Shown: positions 1 to 11,455 of the stretch, piece after piece
Layout: each line of letters opens with the position of its first letter
Numbering within the stretch: position 1 is the first letter of the stretch
From: Catonia carolina
Lineage: Eukaryota > Arthropoda > Insecta > Hemiptera > Achilidae
DNA: 64,000 nt
Direction: 5' to 3'
NCBI GenBank assembly: GCA_035578175.1
Contig: JAQMRL010000003.1
Location: 99,927,969-99,991,968 of the forward strand
Notes under the pieces: model-generated
What the model was told of the DNA's origin: nothing
Seen by the model: the letters and a program-made list of their open reading frames with translations, nothing else
The model's database searches: none
Program-made: the position numbers and the translations under genes

Positions 1-464
1 ATCTATGTTAATGACGTCATTATGAAATAAATTTCTTATAAATTTTATTTATTTTATTGTTTCTGCTCTAAAAACATTTTAAAATAAAAATTGGAAAGAC
101 TAAATAACATTTTAAATACTGACCTTTTAACGAGTTTTTAATTTTTTGTTTTATTAAGTTATATTTTACAATCAGACTATAAGACTATAGACAATAAGAC
201 TATAAGTTAATATTAGGAAGTAAAAGCTTGAGAGATTGAGTCATTAAGTAACTACAAACTATAGTATATCCCACAGAACCGTGCAGGAGATATAAACAGA
301 CAACGGTTTGAAAATCAGTAAAAATAATACGTAATCATGTTTCATTCTACCATCGCCTTCAGTCAAAACAACCGGTAACAGACCGGATGTTTTATAATAG
401 GCCTACTGCATAAATTCGTTCTACTGGTACTGTCATATTTTGTATTTAGTATATGTTACAATTA
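1..464. other. Unassigned AT-rich DNA
   Basis: No coding frame, tRNA-like box or clear terminal repeat was recognised. The stretch is AT-rich and ends at the left end of the pogo-type element that starts at 465. Confidence 0.5.
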
Positions 465-527
465 CAGTAGAGTACCGATTTTCCGTGGATCGTTTAACCG
501 GGGTTTGGATTAACCGTGCGATCACTA

Positions 528-690
528 GAATTGTTTTTTTTTTTTGGTTTAACGATCGACTGTTTTGCAAATTGCTGCTAATGCAGACGGTGAAGGATGA
601 AATGAATTTTTTGTAACGTATGAAAAAATGCCATGCACGAGTGGGATTCGAACCCAAGACCGCGTGATGAGAGGCGAGCACGTTACCAGC
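528..690 (-). mobile_element. tRNA-derived SINE (family S1), 5'-truncated
   Basis: Read on the minus strand it carries a pol III B box (GGGTTCGAATCCC) after the GCTCGCCTCTCATCACGCGG segment. A body mentioning CATACGTTACAAAAAATTCATTTCATCC follows, then an A-rich tail (the T run near 531-545). The A box is lost at the 690 end, where the sequence departs from the longer copy at 24381-24557. It lies within the pogo-type element. Members of the same family occur at 24381 and 29743. Confidence 0.8.
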
Positions 691-897
691 TCCTAAAATC
701 AGTTGCAAAGAAGCTTTAACCGGTGCCGAAACATTACTAACTTTCATGGAAAATCAGGATGACACAGATTACGTAACATTTTACATATTCGTGGTTATAT
801 AAGAAAAATAAAAGAAAAAATATTGCGGCATAAAATGAAACAAAGTAAAATAACAGAGTTTTTGTGATTTTTTTTTTGTTACGTAGTTTAAGGTATC

Positions 898-1298
898 TGC
901 CCATAACAGACAGGTGGAAAGTCAAATTATTTACTCTCAATCTGTTCATTGCTGGGCTAAAATAAATAGTTCTGTTTCTTATCCCATGGTCAGCCAATTA
1001 AATGACTGAATCATTTAAGAACAGAAGAGGTAGAGGCGTAAAAGACACTAATCAGAGTTATCTCCTCTGAACGTAATGGATTTCATTATACAGCCAGACC
1101 CTGTGGTGAATGAAGTGAAGGTGTCATTTGCAGAGTGGAAAATATGTGCTTTTCAGAGGGCCCGGCATGCTGATAAGCATACTTTTCTATTCAGTGAGGA
1201 AGGCAATGGTAAACCACCTCACTCCTCATTTTACTTAGTAAAACCTCTACAGGTTCAAACCAGCTTTTCGGCTGATGACCTAAACAACACAGTTTAAG
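898..1298 (+). repeat. Repeat B, copy 1
   Basis: A ~400-bp interspersed repeat found at least six times in the window. It runs from the 'cccataacagacaggtgg' side to 'gctgatgacctaaacaac'. The copy holds a 73-codon open frame at 1076-1297 beginning MDFIIQPDPVVNEVKVSF. The copies at 39744 and 36684 keep the same frame open, whereas the 19661 copy does not. A GGTTCAAACC near the end resembles a pol III B box, but I see no matching A box. Superfamily unknown. Confidence 0.7.
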
Positions 1299-1539
1299 GT
1301 AAGATTTATATAAATTTTTGTAGTAAATATTTTTATTTCAATACAATTTGTTTATTTATTTCCGATATCCGATAGTATTAACATGTATTAATCAGTAGAA
1401 TGAAACATTTATGACGTAAGTGGTCTCGACCGGATTGGGTTGTATTATCCGTGTTTTCCGGTTATCCGGTATAGTTATCTCCCCAATTACCACGGATAAT
1501 CGGTATTATACTGTAGTATATAGCAGTTCCATCTGATAA

Positions 1540-1724
1540 GCAAAGAACATTTTTTGTAACTTGCACCATAATCAACTTCGACCGGTGGGCAAATACTTTA
1601 ATAAGAACTAAAAAAAATAATAAAAAAATGTTGGGCGCCAACTCTGTCAGCATAGCATGAAGAAATTAAATAAATATAACTATATTCCTTGCTTTAAACT
1701 AAATATTTAATGTATCTACCACTA
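1540..1724 (-). repeat. Repeat F, copy 1
   Basis: Reverse-complement similarity to 42140-42305, including the segment around 'ttgggcgccaactctgtcagcat' and the 'ccggtgggcaaatactt' motif. No termini or coding capacity recognised. It abuts the right end of the pogo-type element. Confidence 0.55.
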
Positions 1725-3118
1725 ACTAAATTAACTGACGACTAACAAAATTACCTTTGAATTACCCTAACCTATTTTAAAATATACCCAACCTTTACTC
1801 TGCCGCGACTTTAATACAAAAAGCAACTTAACAAACCCTTAATAAATATACTACGTATAAATTTACTTCCAATTAAATATGTGTTCATTTTCTTCTTCTT
1901 CTCTTTGTCCTCACTTCTCAAAAACTTTTCGTTTGAACTTCTCGTTCTCCTACTCACTTCTTCAAAAACTTCCCTTCTAAATAACTCCTCTCATTCACTC
2001 TTAAGCCCCAAGGGAACTGATTGTAAATTTCCTGGGTTCAAACCAGGAAACCTCTGGTTGACAAGCCTCCCTCTCCCACCAATTATTCAATCAACCTGGA
2101 GAGCAAATGGGAAGGAGAACTCCAGTAATTGGCCGAAAGTTGGTAGTTGGAAGAAAGGCCCAAAAACATAGAGAAATACCCCGGCCTAATGAATATCAAT
2201 TGTTGAACGTTGGCTATACTTACAACCTATTGTCTGAATACTATTCTAATGTAACTTATTCTAACAATGGGGTTTTTATTAGGCATTATTTAATAGCTTG
2301 TACTGAGTAATGGAAGTTGTAGTAATTGGGAATTACCATAACTTCCATTGTTTCGAGACTTTAAAAATTGCGCCTCTCCACTTCACACGTTGTGCCTGAG
2401 TGAAAATTATATAACCTCAAGGTTACTTTTTATGGTTAAAAAAGTGTTTACCATTTTCTTTTATTCATTGTTTCACTGCCATTTATTTCGGGTTAAACTT
2501 AAAAATACGTTCAGTAATTACTTCGTTTAAAACCTGAAGATATGTAGAATAATTGATTTTCACTTTATAAAATAATTTATAAATATTAAGCTTACTGTAA
2601 AATTTATTTATAAAATATTCACTTGACACGCAAAAAATATAACACTGATTTATAACAAGCATTTTAAAATTTAAATAATATTATAAACAATTAAATCAGT
2701 CCATATTCATCAACGATGAATACATAAATATAGATTTATGAAGCTACAGCTTAGTAAATTTATTCCTAAATGGAATAGGTTGAAATTTTAATCATGAATT
2801 ACGACGCAATTTGCGTTTACGATCGTCTTAGTTAACTCGGTTGTTCAAGTTAAATGTTCTTATACTATAAATTTAAAACAAAATGAAGTAAACACATCTA
2901 TGCAATATACGGTGACATTAGAAACTAACTAAATTATATAACATAAATATTTCAAATCAATTATGTAATACTGAATAATCTTCTTACTAATTTTACTACG
3001 TATTTGATTATTCCATTTTTACATTTTAATAATGTTTTATCATTAATATTCATGAAAAACTTAGAAAAATAATTTGAATAAATGTTAATTATTTATAAAT
3101 TATATTTTATGTAAAATA
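1725..3118. other. Unassigned region with C/T-rich tract and hairpin
   Basis: Holds a plus-strand pyrimidine-rich tract (about 1885-1990), a short inverted repeat around a GGTTCAAACC motif near 2026-2052, and a strong hairpin (2309-2349). It also holds a ~55-bp piece (about 2371-2426) that matches 3210-3266 in the next element. The rest is plain AT-rich DNA. The 67-codon frame at 2107-2310 has no recognisable domain. Confidence 0.45.
2309..2349. repeat. 19-bp-stem hairpin
   Basis: Two 19-bp arms (2309-2327 and 2331-2349) pair at about 17 of 19 positions around a 3-base GGG loop. The stem is shorter than a usual animal miRNA precursor, so no function is claimed. It may be a collapsed end of an inverted-repeat element. 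Confidence 0.75.
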
Positions 3119-3120
3119 TT

Positions 3121-3704
3121 AAGGGTGAAAACATAGTGGAGGGGCAATGTATGCGTTTAAGAGATTCTTGACTCGTCGCTAGAGAAATGAGCACCGATTT
3201 CTTTCCAAGCGTCTCTCCACTTCACACCTTGTGCCTGAGTGAAAATTATATAAACTCAAGGTTATGACTAATCTCTCTTCCGGTTCTATTGGCTGTTTGA
3301 TACAGTTTGTGTACTTGATAGTGATTCGTGGAATTATAAAATTTAAAATAGTATATTGAAACCTACTGTAATTCATCCTTAAGTAGCCAAAAAAGCGATC
3401 GGGAAACCGCTAAAGTTCTTGGATTAAGTGGTGATATTCACCGAGTTTAGAGCGTTGCTTATTTAAAGAATAAACTACTTCTGTTCTAATTCTTGTTAGT
3501 AAGAGTAGAATTTTCAAATGAAATTTTTATCCTCACTATCAGAGCACATCTCGACGACTGGAAACTACTTTTAACCTCCTAGAATTCATAAAGCGTTGCC
3601 TCTTCACTATGTTTTGAAGACGCGCTTCTAGCATCGATGATCTTTTTTACAACGTGACTCACTGCTTAACTATAGTATCGCCGCTCCACTATGTTTTCAC
3701 CCTT
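3121..3704. mobile_element. Inverted-repeat element (MITE-like)
   Basis: The left end AAGGGTGAAAACATAGTGGA is repeated in inverse orientation at the right end (about 3684-3704). Looser similarity continues inward for about 40 bp. No transposase is visible. A second piece of the interior (3210-3266) occurs outside at about 2371-2426. Flanks show no clear target-site duplication, so the superfamily is open. Confidence 0.65.
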
Positions 3705-3819
3705 TGGAAACGAATTATGATTTAACATTTTCTAAGCTTTGAACTCTAAATTTTTTCACGCTTTAAATAATATAATAGATATGTTTGTATATCAAGTTTG
3801 GTATAAATAATGTTTTTAA

Positions 3820-4474
3820 CCCTACAGCCGGCAATAACATTTTTCTAGACCGGCAGAGAATTTCTTGTCACCGAACCGTAAAGAAATCATTAAATTTTGT
3901 TATAAATCACAACCCTTGTCACGTGACATCAAAATAACAAGAAAACGTAGGAAAATAGAATAAATACATTACTGAAATTTTAATCTGACAGTAACGAATG
4001 CTGGAACTATTTGAAAATAATTTTTAGACAATTTTTTTTCTAAAATTTCAGAAGACACTACTGTTTAAAACTTCCTTATGCTCTATTTTCAAAATTCATT
4101 ATATAAGAATCGTTACTTTTAATTCTTATTTCAAAATAAAACCAAAAAAACGAATCTATGTTCAAAACTGAAGAAAATATATACAAAAACACATCATGTA
4201 AACCAAGAAATAACCAAATTCAGCTCTTGGACACCGTGGTTTCAACAGAGAAACACAAGAAAAATATGCTACTAAAACTATTGCATTATACGTAAAGATT
4301 TAATTTATACATCTTTAAACTATTGCACAAAACATTAACGCTGTTTGTAGATGAAATTAAAACTAAAACTAAAACGACAACAATGCAATGCTATGAAGGA
4401 AATCCGATTTTGCGACGCGACCGGTTTAAGAAGCGGTAATATCGTCTCAAAATCTACGATTACTGGCTCTAGGG
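3820..4474. mobile_element. piggyBac-type MITE
   Basis: Flanked on both sides by TTAA (3816-3819 and 4475-4478). Left terminus CCCTACAGCCGGCAATAA, right terminus on the minus strand CCCTAGAGCCAGTAATCG. TTAA duplications with ends starting CCC are the hallmark of piggyBac transposons. About 655 bp with no transposase frame, so non-autonomous. Subterminal 'gaccgg' motifs occur near both ends. Confidence 0.75.
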
Positions 4475-4478
4475 TTAA

Positions 4479-5789
4479 ATAAAAAGAAAAAAATTAATTA
4501 CAGAAATAACGATTCCTGTATATGTTGTACTAGATAATACCGTTACAGCAAAAAATATGTAGTTTGGCCGCATTGGCTATATTACTGACTTATCATGAAA
4601 GACCTGTTTTACGAAATGGAACATTTTTTCCAAGTTTTGTCAAGCAAGGTTTAAAAATAGAAGGTAATTTTAGGGAAATGAATTTCATCGGCAATTTAAA
4701 AGGAAATTTTGCAAATAGAGTCTGTCAGCTGGCTCGTGGTCCCTGTGCAACTGATGTATACTAACCGCACTTCGTCCCTTATCTGGTTTTTGTTGTTCTG
4801 TCAGTTTATGCTGATTTAGTACAGAATACAGTGTGAAGATGAGTGTTCCATTGCTTGCAACTTGTAACTATAAAGTATCTTCCTATTTAAATCTAGAATA
4901 TTCTAATATATTTTTTATACGTTGTTTTATTTATTGCAAGCTGACCTCTGCAATTTGATACGCCTAATAATTCTAATGTATTTTGTTTAGTCCATTTTCT
5001 CTCGTTCATTTTTGCCACATTTCCGAAAAACACAAGTCTCCTTTTTGCCCTTATATTTTTTGTATACGAAAAATATTTTTGTACGAAGAACTCTTGTGAA
5101 ATTTTGTCATCAATTATGATTTTTTAAATACATTTGAATTTGAGTCATTTAATATTATAAAATCATGTTTTTAACTTTTAATATCAACCTTAAATTTTAT
5201 CTGTTTTTATTAAATGAGTTTAATTTCTACTTTTTTATTTTTTTAACGTAGGTATTTTCCATTTTATAAATTATTCCTTGTAAAAAATATAATTTTCTTT
5301 TCTCTATATTTCATATTTTAATAATAAACTAATTTTTACCAGCTTGATTTGTTTTTTGGAACTATTTTTCACGTTAATTTATTTTCCTAAATAGGCTAAG
5401 CAAACGTTGGTGCCAAAACCTGCTATTTAGTAATTTTCCCATAATACGCTATTTTTAAACTTAATTAAAAATGGAAAGGTTTTAAAACTTTGTACAACTT
5501 TTAACTTTCTGTTAATGAAGAAAGTTATTCATTAACAGATGTAATATAAAATTATACAAAAAACTTGTATTTTTTGTATTACCTATATAAAAATTTTCTT
5601 TTCTTTAATTTTTTCAACTTTTTTGATGGATTAATGATTACTATTATTTTTATTTTTGTGACATTACTTAATTATCTTCGTTAATTTTAAAGGCCTGTAA
5701 AAATTATTAACAATTGTACAATTATAAAAATACATAATATATTAAATACGTTACGCTGAAAAAAAGTGTAGAATATTTAAGGTAAAAAA
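4479..5789. other. Unassigned AT-rich DNA
   Basis: No reliable feature. A 66-codon frame at 4564-4764 begins with TTG and shows no domain. The remainder is AT-rich with many short A and T runs. Confidence 0.5.
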
Positions 5790-6513
5790 AAATCTGGTGT
5801 AAAACACTCACACATTTTTCTCTTGCCAATGCAAATAACTAACAATTTAACCCAACATTAGTAACAAAACATTAAAAATAAACAAAAAAACTAACCTCAA
5901 TAAACATAATCTAATTTTAATCACGAGTGAAAGATGCAAAATAAAAATCAACCTCAGTTTGGCTTAAAAATACAGAAAATCACTCTTTCACGCTAAACTA
6001 GGCTAAGTAGAGAAAAAAGCTTTAAATAAAGTTGTCGATCTTTTAATTTCCTATAAATTTTATTATATACATTTTTGTCGTAAGATGCACACTAAGGCTG
6101 AAATCTTAAAGAAAATATATTTTTATACGTTTTCGTGAGAAAAAAATGTTTGGAATAAAATTTGTAGAATTTTAAATCTCTACAACTTTTATTACACATT
6201 TTTGCGCTAAAATGCATATGAGCAATATGCATTTTTATCTTAAAAAACAACTTTTTACGAGAAAACAGCTTCCCCAAGAATTTCAGCAGAAGTGGTGTCT
6301 ACCCTTTCTTGTAGAGCATAAAAATGTAGTAAATGAGGCGATTTAAAAAAAAAACGTAGAAGTCGTTTTTGAGAAAATCGCAAAAAAGTGAAAAATTACA
6401 CAAATAAACTTCCGGCTGCCCGATTTTGATGAAAATGTTAGTGTTGGGTCCGGTAGTAGTATCCAACTTAAGTTTCAAGTTCGTACGATGTTTCGTACTT
6501 GAGATGTTCTGTT

Positions 6514-6606
<93 letters not shown>

Positions 6607-6745
6607 ACCAATCGCTGAAAACATGTTTTTTGGGTTCAGGGGGTTTGAAAACGTGTAGATACGGTGAAAATTCGATTTCGAAAAATCGACATGAAAACAA
6701 TACTTTCCTTCCTATGTAGCCTATTCGTATAGGCAAGAGAAAGTA
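5790..6745 (+). mobile_element. Repeat A, copy 1 (near full length)
   Basis: Full copy of the commonest repeat in the window. The 5' end reads ATCTGGTGT, then a short TGT..ACA hairpin region, then TTTCTCTTGCC. The 3' end reads GGCAAGAGAAAGTAA after a short palindrome. The interior is AT-rich with an imperfect internal inverted layout and no protein frame. A CA/CG microsatellite sits at 6515-6604. The VC- and HT-rich frames across it (6299-6736, 6426-6719) are artefacts of that microsatellite. Confidence 0.85.
6515..6604. repeat. (CA)n/(CG)n microsatellite in repeat A
   Basis: Almost pure CA dinucleotides with an internal CGCGCG block, located at the same position within A as the arrays at 46751-46799 and 56663-56761. 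Confidence 0.95.
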
Positions 6746-7490
6746 AAAAACAAAAATTTGTATTTTTTTTTAAATTTCTGGTTACAGTCCTTTTAAATAT
6801 TACCGTTACTTACATAATTCTCTGATATGTTTGTATTAAAATTTTTCAATTTTTAAAAGTCATAAAAGATTTGATAGCCTATAACTAAACATAAAAATTC
6901 GTAGCCTGTAACCTATATAAAATCTTACTTATAATCCATATTTACTTCACTCCTGAACAATTTCATTTCAACCATAAGTTTTTCAAATGTGTATGAAATA
7001 AAATATTCGAGAGTAGTTTATAGTATTTATGTCCTTTGGGAGTTCATCATATATACCCGATGCTATGTGTACTGAGAAGAGTCAGGCAGTCTTGAGCTAA
7101 ATTAGAAACTGAGCTAACGTGACCTGTTTTTCCGAATACTGTTTTTTCCTTATTTCAAACCAAGGGGGGTCAGAAGTAAGCTAGCCACAAGAATAAGCTG
7201 TAAGGAACACTCGCTCTTATCTCTTAAGATTGTGATTAGCTTTAAGATGTCCTAAGGCACATGTGAGATCAATAAACCACTCTGTTATTAAACTTTCTTG
7301 CGACACTTAATTTTCCCATCCGTTATAAAATATAAAACGATAAATTAAAGAATTTTTATTACTCATTTATTTATGATAATGAAATATGTTTTATAGTCTG
7401 TCATGAAATATTTTCAATTATCTGTATTTCAATTATTGTCATGAAAAGATTATACATTTTCTTAAAATGTTCTGTAAAATTTACGTTTCA
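6746..7490. other. Unassigned AT-rich DNA
   Basis: No gene, terminal repeat or RNA motif recognised between repeat A copy 1 and the piggyBac relic. Confidence 0.5.
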
Positions 7491-7494
7491 TTAA

Positions 7495-8241
7495 CCTTTT
7501 AATAACCAACGTTCCCATTTTGAGAACAGCTACTAATATTTTTTTTACAGGGGAACTATTTATATTAAATACGTTTTCTTATAGTGCTTTTGTAAAACAA
7601 AAATTGGTGTAAATTATTATATTTTTTGTATTAGTAAGACTAAAATTTTGTGTTTTTAAGTTTACTTATATTTGTAATATTTTGAAGAACTTACAGAGAT
7701 TTTTTTTACGTTAAAAAGAGTAATTTATACACAATTATTTCCGGTTTTTACGGCTTTTCTAAAGAAAAAATTCATTATTTTTAAAGGTTAATGTATATAT
7801 TCTAAAGTCAGTAACTGATTGTAAAATAATTTTTATTGTTGAAAATTTTAAGTGTCCCAATTTGGAAACTTTGGCAACATACGTACTTTTATCTGTTATG
7901 TTGTCACACCAGTTTCATGTCACACAATTATTTCTGATTCTACTGTTCTTTCATTGCTATAGGCCTATTACTGCTGTACTCAACATACTGTTTCAGTTTT
8001 TGTATTTATAAAAATAATTTAACAGTTTTGAAAAAATTTATGAACATCATAAGTTCTCCAAAATTTTAAGTATTGATGAATCTATGGTCCCTTACAATGG
8101 TCACCATACCGCTAAAATGTAATATCTTAGGCTTTCGATTGGAAAGATTTCAATTGATCATATTATAGTAAGTTATATTTAACATGAAAACAAGATATTA
8201 TGCATCATTTTCAAATTTTAAGCAAGGCGGCCAGTAAAAGG
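7495..8241 (+). mobile_element. piggyBac element relic, internally deleted
   Basis: Flanked by TTAA at 7491-7494 and 8242-8245. Termini CCTTTTA...TAAAAGG. The TTAACCTTTTA ends plus the transposase piece at 8021-8122 identify a piggyBac transposon. At ~750 bp it is far shorter than autonomous members (over 2 kb), so most of the transposase has been lost. A palindromic 'gttcccattttgagaac' lies close to the left end. Confidence 0.82.
8021..8122 (+). pseudogene. piggyBac (PGBD-like) transposase fragment
   Basis: The frame from 8021 reads on through NSFEKIYEHHKFSKILSIDE and then SMVPYNGHHTAKM, and stops at TAA 8120-8122. IDESMVP..G is the conserved block around the first catalytic aspartate of piggyBac-family (DDE_Tnp_1_7) transposases. 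The expected downstream KP-R-G-K block is not intact. The fragment is in the plus orientation of its TTAA-flanked element. It is a dead remnant, far shorter than the family's usual ~550-600 residues. Confidence 0.82.
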
Positions 8242-8245
8242 TTAA

Positions 8246-9352
8246 TAAATGAATCAACTAAAAACTTTGACTTATAAATAAAAATCAAATCTATAAAATC
8301 TCAATAACAAGTATTTTTTCAATATATTAAATATAATGAAGACGATTGCGCAGAAATATTTTCTAATATCAATTAATTGACTTTGACACGTATTCGTATA
8401 TAAAAGGATATATAAATTTTTGCTAATTTAATTTTTACGTGGTATATTCTCTCTTATATACTGCTACGTAGTATTCTCTTATTTTCTTTGAACAGTAAAT
8501 AACTGATGACAAAAAAAGAGAAAAAACAAACATGCATGAACGTTTAAACTTCATATTTATAACAAAAATACAACATTCATAAATACTGTATGTTATTTAG
8601 TTATTTATTTATTTAAGGTCGCATCGACTACAAGGTCATTTGCGACCACGTTACATATAAATACACGAAGTAAAAAATTTTCAAAGAAGACGCAATATAA
8701 CAGTCATAGACAAACACAATAGAACATCAATAAAAACAGAATGAAAAATTAGCTAGTTGGTTTCAATGAAAATTTAAACAACATAAAAATAAAAAATAGA
8801 ATGACACAATGAAAAAGAACATATATGACTTTACAATTACATCAAATCTGAAATTTTGTGAAAGTTCAAAATAATTAATAAAAAATTATTTTCCTTTTCA
8901 AAAATTAATCACTATGAACATTCCGCTTTAATGAATCAATCGGTAAAGGGCTCGACTGCAAATCTGAATGTGAAAGTTTGAATTCTCGACAGAAATCTGG
9001 AAAATTTTAACACAATCAAATTTATAGTTGTATTCCATTGAGGTGTGGCAAAAGTTTTCTTTACTTTTAATAAAGATGATTAAAAAGTACTGTTAAGTTT
9101 TGAGGTAACTGATTTATTACTGCTCCGTTTTTATTCCAGATAATAATATTTATTTCCATCAGGTACATTTTGTGCTTTTTACTATTTATTATAGCTTACA
9201 ACAAGACACGTATCATTGTTTACCGACTCGTTTTAACAACTATATTCAGGGATGAGTATATAAATCTAAATGTTTACTCAGAATAAGACAACCTTTGGTA
9301 CAATTGTCACGAATTTGAAAATAGTTGCAAAACAATAAATAAATTAGAGGTA
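8246..9352. other. Unassigned DNA with a SINE-tail-like fragment
   Basis: About 8603-8660 contains a TTTAAGGTCGCATCGACTAC segment with an inverted GGTCGCA/TGCGACC pair. It resembles the 3' part of the SINE at 29743-29931. Otherwise AT-rich and featureless. Confidence 0.5.
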
Positions 9353-10098
9353 TAGATACTGAAGTCACGAGTTTGCCTTTTGCGTATGTCTGGGCTGTGA
9401 TGAAAGGAAATGATATATTTGCAGTGCTGCCAACCTCAACAGTAAGACCTACTCGTACATTTCACTACCGTTAAGTTTCTACAAACATTTTGTGAGCTGT
9501 GGTTTATTCCGAGAAAATGTTTTCTTCATAAACCTTAAAAGAAATAAAAATTACCTGTATTATTGCCTATAAGTAGCTTAATTAAAAGACTAGAAATGTT
9601 TGATTTACTGTAATTTCAAATGAATCGACTTCTTTAGGCCTACTATTGCTCTCACCGGCGTTTTCATTATCAGTCTCTCTAGTTTCTACCTAACCGTTTT
9701 ATTTTTTTACCAGCTGTCAACAAAAATTGAAGATAGTTTCTTCACGTCCTTAATTTCCTTCTTTATTTTTCGAATTTTGAAAAGAGAAATATCACAGTAG
9801 TTAGCCGCTCGCTCTCGGCTTTTGTTAAGAGGCACGGATTGGCATTTTTGTTTAGCTTCAACTTCATAGCATATTATTATTACATTGCATATTAGATTTC
9901 GTTCACACTGTAAATAGTTCGACCACGTTTTCGAGAAACCGACATATCTGTAACTAACAGTTAACCTACTAAAGGTTCCGCGATATACTATACACACTTA
10001 AGTCGTACTTAAATCAAAGCAGTCGGGCATGCGCACTGATGATTTTCCCCCTTTACCCCTCGTTTCAAACAAGGGCAAACTCGTGACTCAAGTGACTA
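9353..10098. mobile_element. TIR element C, copy 1
   Basis: The left end TAGATACTGAAGTCACGAGT and the right end on the minus strand TAGTCACTTGAGTCACGAGT form an imperfect terminal inverted repeat of ~27 bp flanked by TA on both sides. A copy with the same structure lies at 20477-21175 and a 5' fragment at 32286. About 746 bp, no transposase seen. A 96-codon minus frame (9707-9997) is not conserved as a frame in copy 2. A TA target suggests the Tc1-mariner/pogo group, but the ends are not CAGT, so it is left unclassified. Confidence 0.75.
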
Positions 10099-10100
10099 TA

Positions 10101-10804
10101 GCGTGTTTATATAAAAATAAAAAAATGAACATTGGTAAATAGTGAAAAGCAGAAAACTAAAAATAAATTTAAAATGGAGTGTTTAATAAATTATATGGAC
10201 ACCATTATTAACATTCTACCGAGTAGTAAAACTGCACTTACAAAAATTACGCCTATTACGAAACAATTATAAACAAAATCTTCGTATTTATATACCAATC
10301 CACAATTTAAAAAAAACGAGATGTGCCTAATTGTACAAATACCTTAAACTCACTGCGCTTCGCCATAAACTAAATTTTTTAAATTGAAAACCATTAAGAT
10401 GATTATTGGTGTAGGTTATTATAGTCTGTATTTTTTCTAAACATGGTTTCATAGAGAATGAAACGCGCTAGAGTCAACGACAAAATTGTTGGTAAAAGGG
10501 TAGAACATTTTTAATTTGATTAATATCAACAAAGTCGAGTTATGTTAGTTTTTTATGTATAAATTAAACTTAAAGCCTTTAATTTCTTACACAACCTTAC
10601 ACGTCGAAACCCAAATCACGATTATACAAATTAACAAATCAGTACGTACTGGAAACAGGAATATTGTTGACATCAGTAAGAATCACCAGTGGAAAAGAAA
10701 TACAACCTGAGAATAGCTAAATGTGTAAAAAAAATTTTGAAATCATTTGGGTAATTTCTGAATTTACCTTGTACAAACAAATTTTACTTCTTTATCATAT
10801 TTTC
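10101..10804. other. Unassigned AT-rich DNA
   Basis: No coding or repeat signal recognised between element C copy 1 and the R1-type LINE fragment. Confidence 0.5.
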
Positions 10805-11455
10805 TCATGTATCCGAGGCGGCGAGAAAAATTCATGTTCACTCTCCTACAACGGGGAAATAGTTTTAGACTCAATTGAAGCGTCCTCGTCTGGTCCCAAG
10901 GAGGTCGCAACTGCCTACCGACCAAAAACCCGCCAACAACTGCAAAAATCCTCCACCTCCCTCGGTACTTCTAATACAATATTCTAAGAAAAATCTAGGG
11001 TTAAAGTTTAGCACACTCAGTGGGGCGTGGAAGGGAATCGTAGCCTACTTCTCTCTTCGCTTTCACTAACCAATACGCACTATATCACTTTCATTCATCT
11101 CTTTCATAAGCAGCTCAAATTTTTTTATTTAATGTGATTGGGACAGGATTCATTTAGGTGGTGCGGGACAGCATTCATTTAGGGTGGTATCTGGATGTTT
11201 CCTTCCTTGCAGTCTCTCGATCACCTCTGCAAACTAAGCGACCAGGTTTCAGCTCTCCTCATCTAGCAGCATCGCTGCCCTCACTCTTTCTGGGTTTCAC
11301 AGTTCAACTCCTATATTTACAGATCTCTCCATTCTTTCGTGACCAAAATATGGACCTCTTTCAATAATATTCGTAAGGGATTTCTCCTCTTCACTATCGC
11401 ATAATCGACATTTCGCCACTTCACCAAGTTTAAACCTCGTCAAATAATATGAGTA
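10805..11455 (-). mobile_element. R1-type LINE, 5'-truncated copy
   Basis: Collinear with the longer fragment at 48285-49445, but ending soon after the C-terminal zinc-knuckle region (about 11330-11450) and covering mainly the 3' untranslated part. On the minus strand the frame fragment CRLCDSEEE is still visible near 11395-11415. The family is assigned through the longer copy. The plus-strand frames at 10721-11367 are antisense shadows. Confidence 0.7.

Larger units (their letters stand above)
465..1513. mobile_element. Pogo/Tigger-type DNA transposon relic with nested insertions
   Basis: The left end begins CAGTAGAGTACCGATTTTCC and the right end, read on the minus strand, begins CAGTATAATACCGATTATCC. 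About 21 of the first 24 bases agree. Both ends are flanked by TA (463-464 and 1514-1515). CAGT...ACTG termini with a TA target duplication are known for pogo/Tigger members of the Tc1-mariner superfamily. No transposase is left. Inside sit a minus-strand tRNA-derived SINE (about 528-690) and a plus-strand B repeat (about 898-1298), so much of the length is later insertion. The class call rests only on the termini. Confidence 0.72.

Noticed and set aside
2309..2349. miRNA precursor
   Set aside because: Stem only 19 bp with a 3-base loop; too short for a Drosha substrate.
6299..6736. 145-codon minus frame rich in Val-Cys and the opposite frame rich in His-Thr
   Set aside because: Both simply translate the CA/CG microsatellite in repeat A; the same artefact recurs at 56622-56855.
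8516..8530. Hammerhead ribozyme core (CTGATGA)
   Set aside because: Occurs here and in repeat B (near 1271), but without a correctly placed GAAA and pairing stems.
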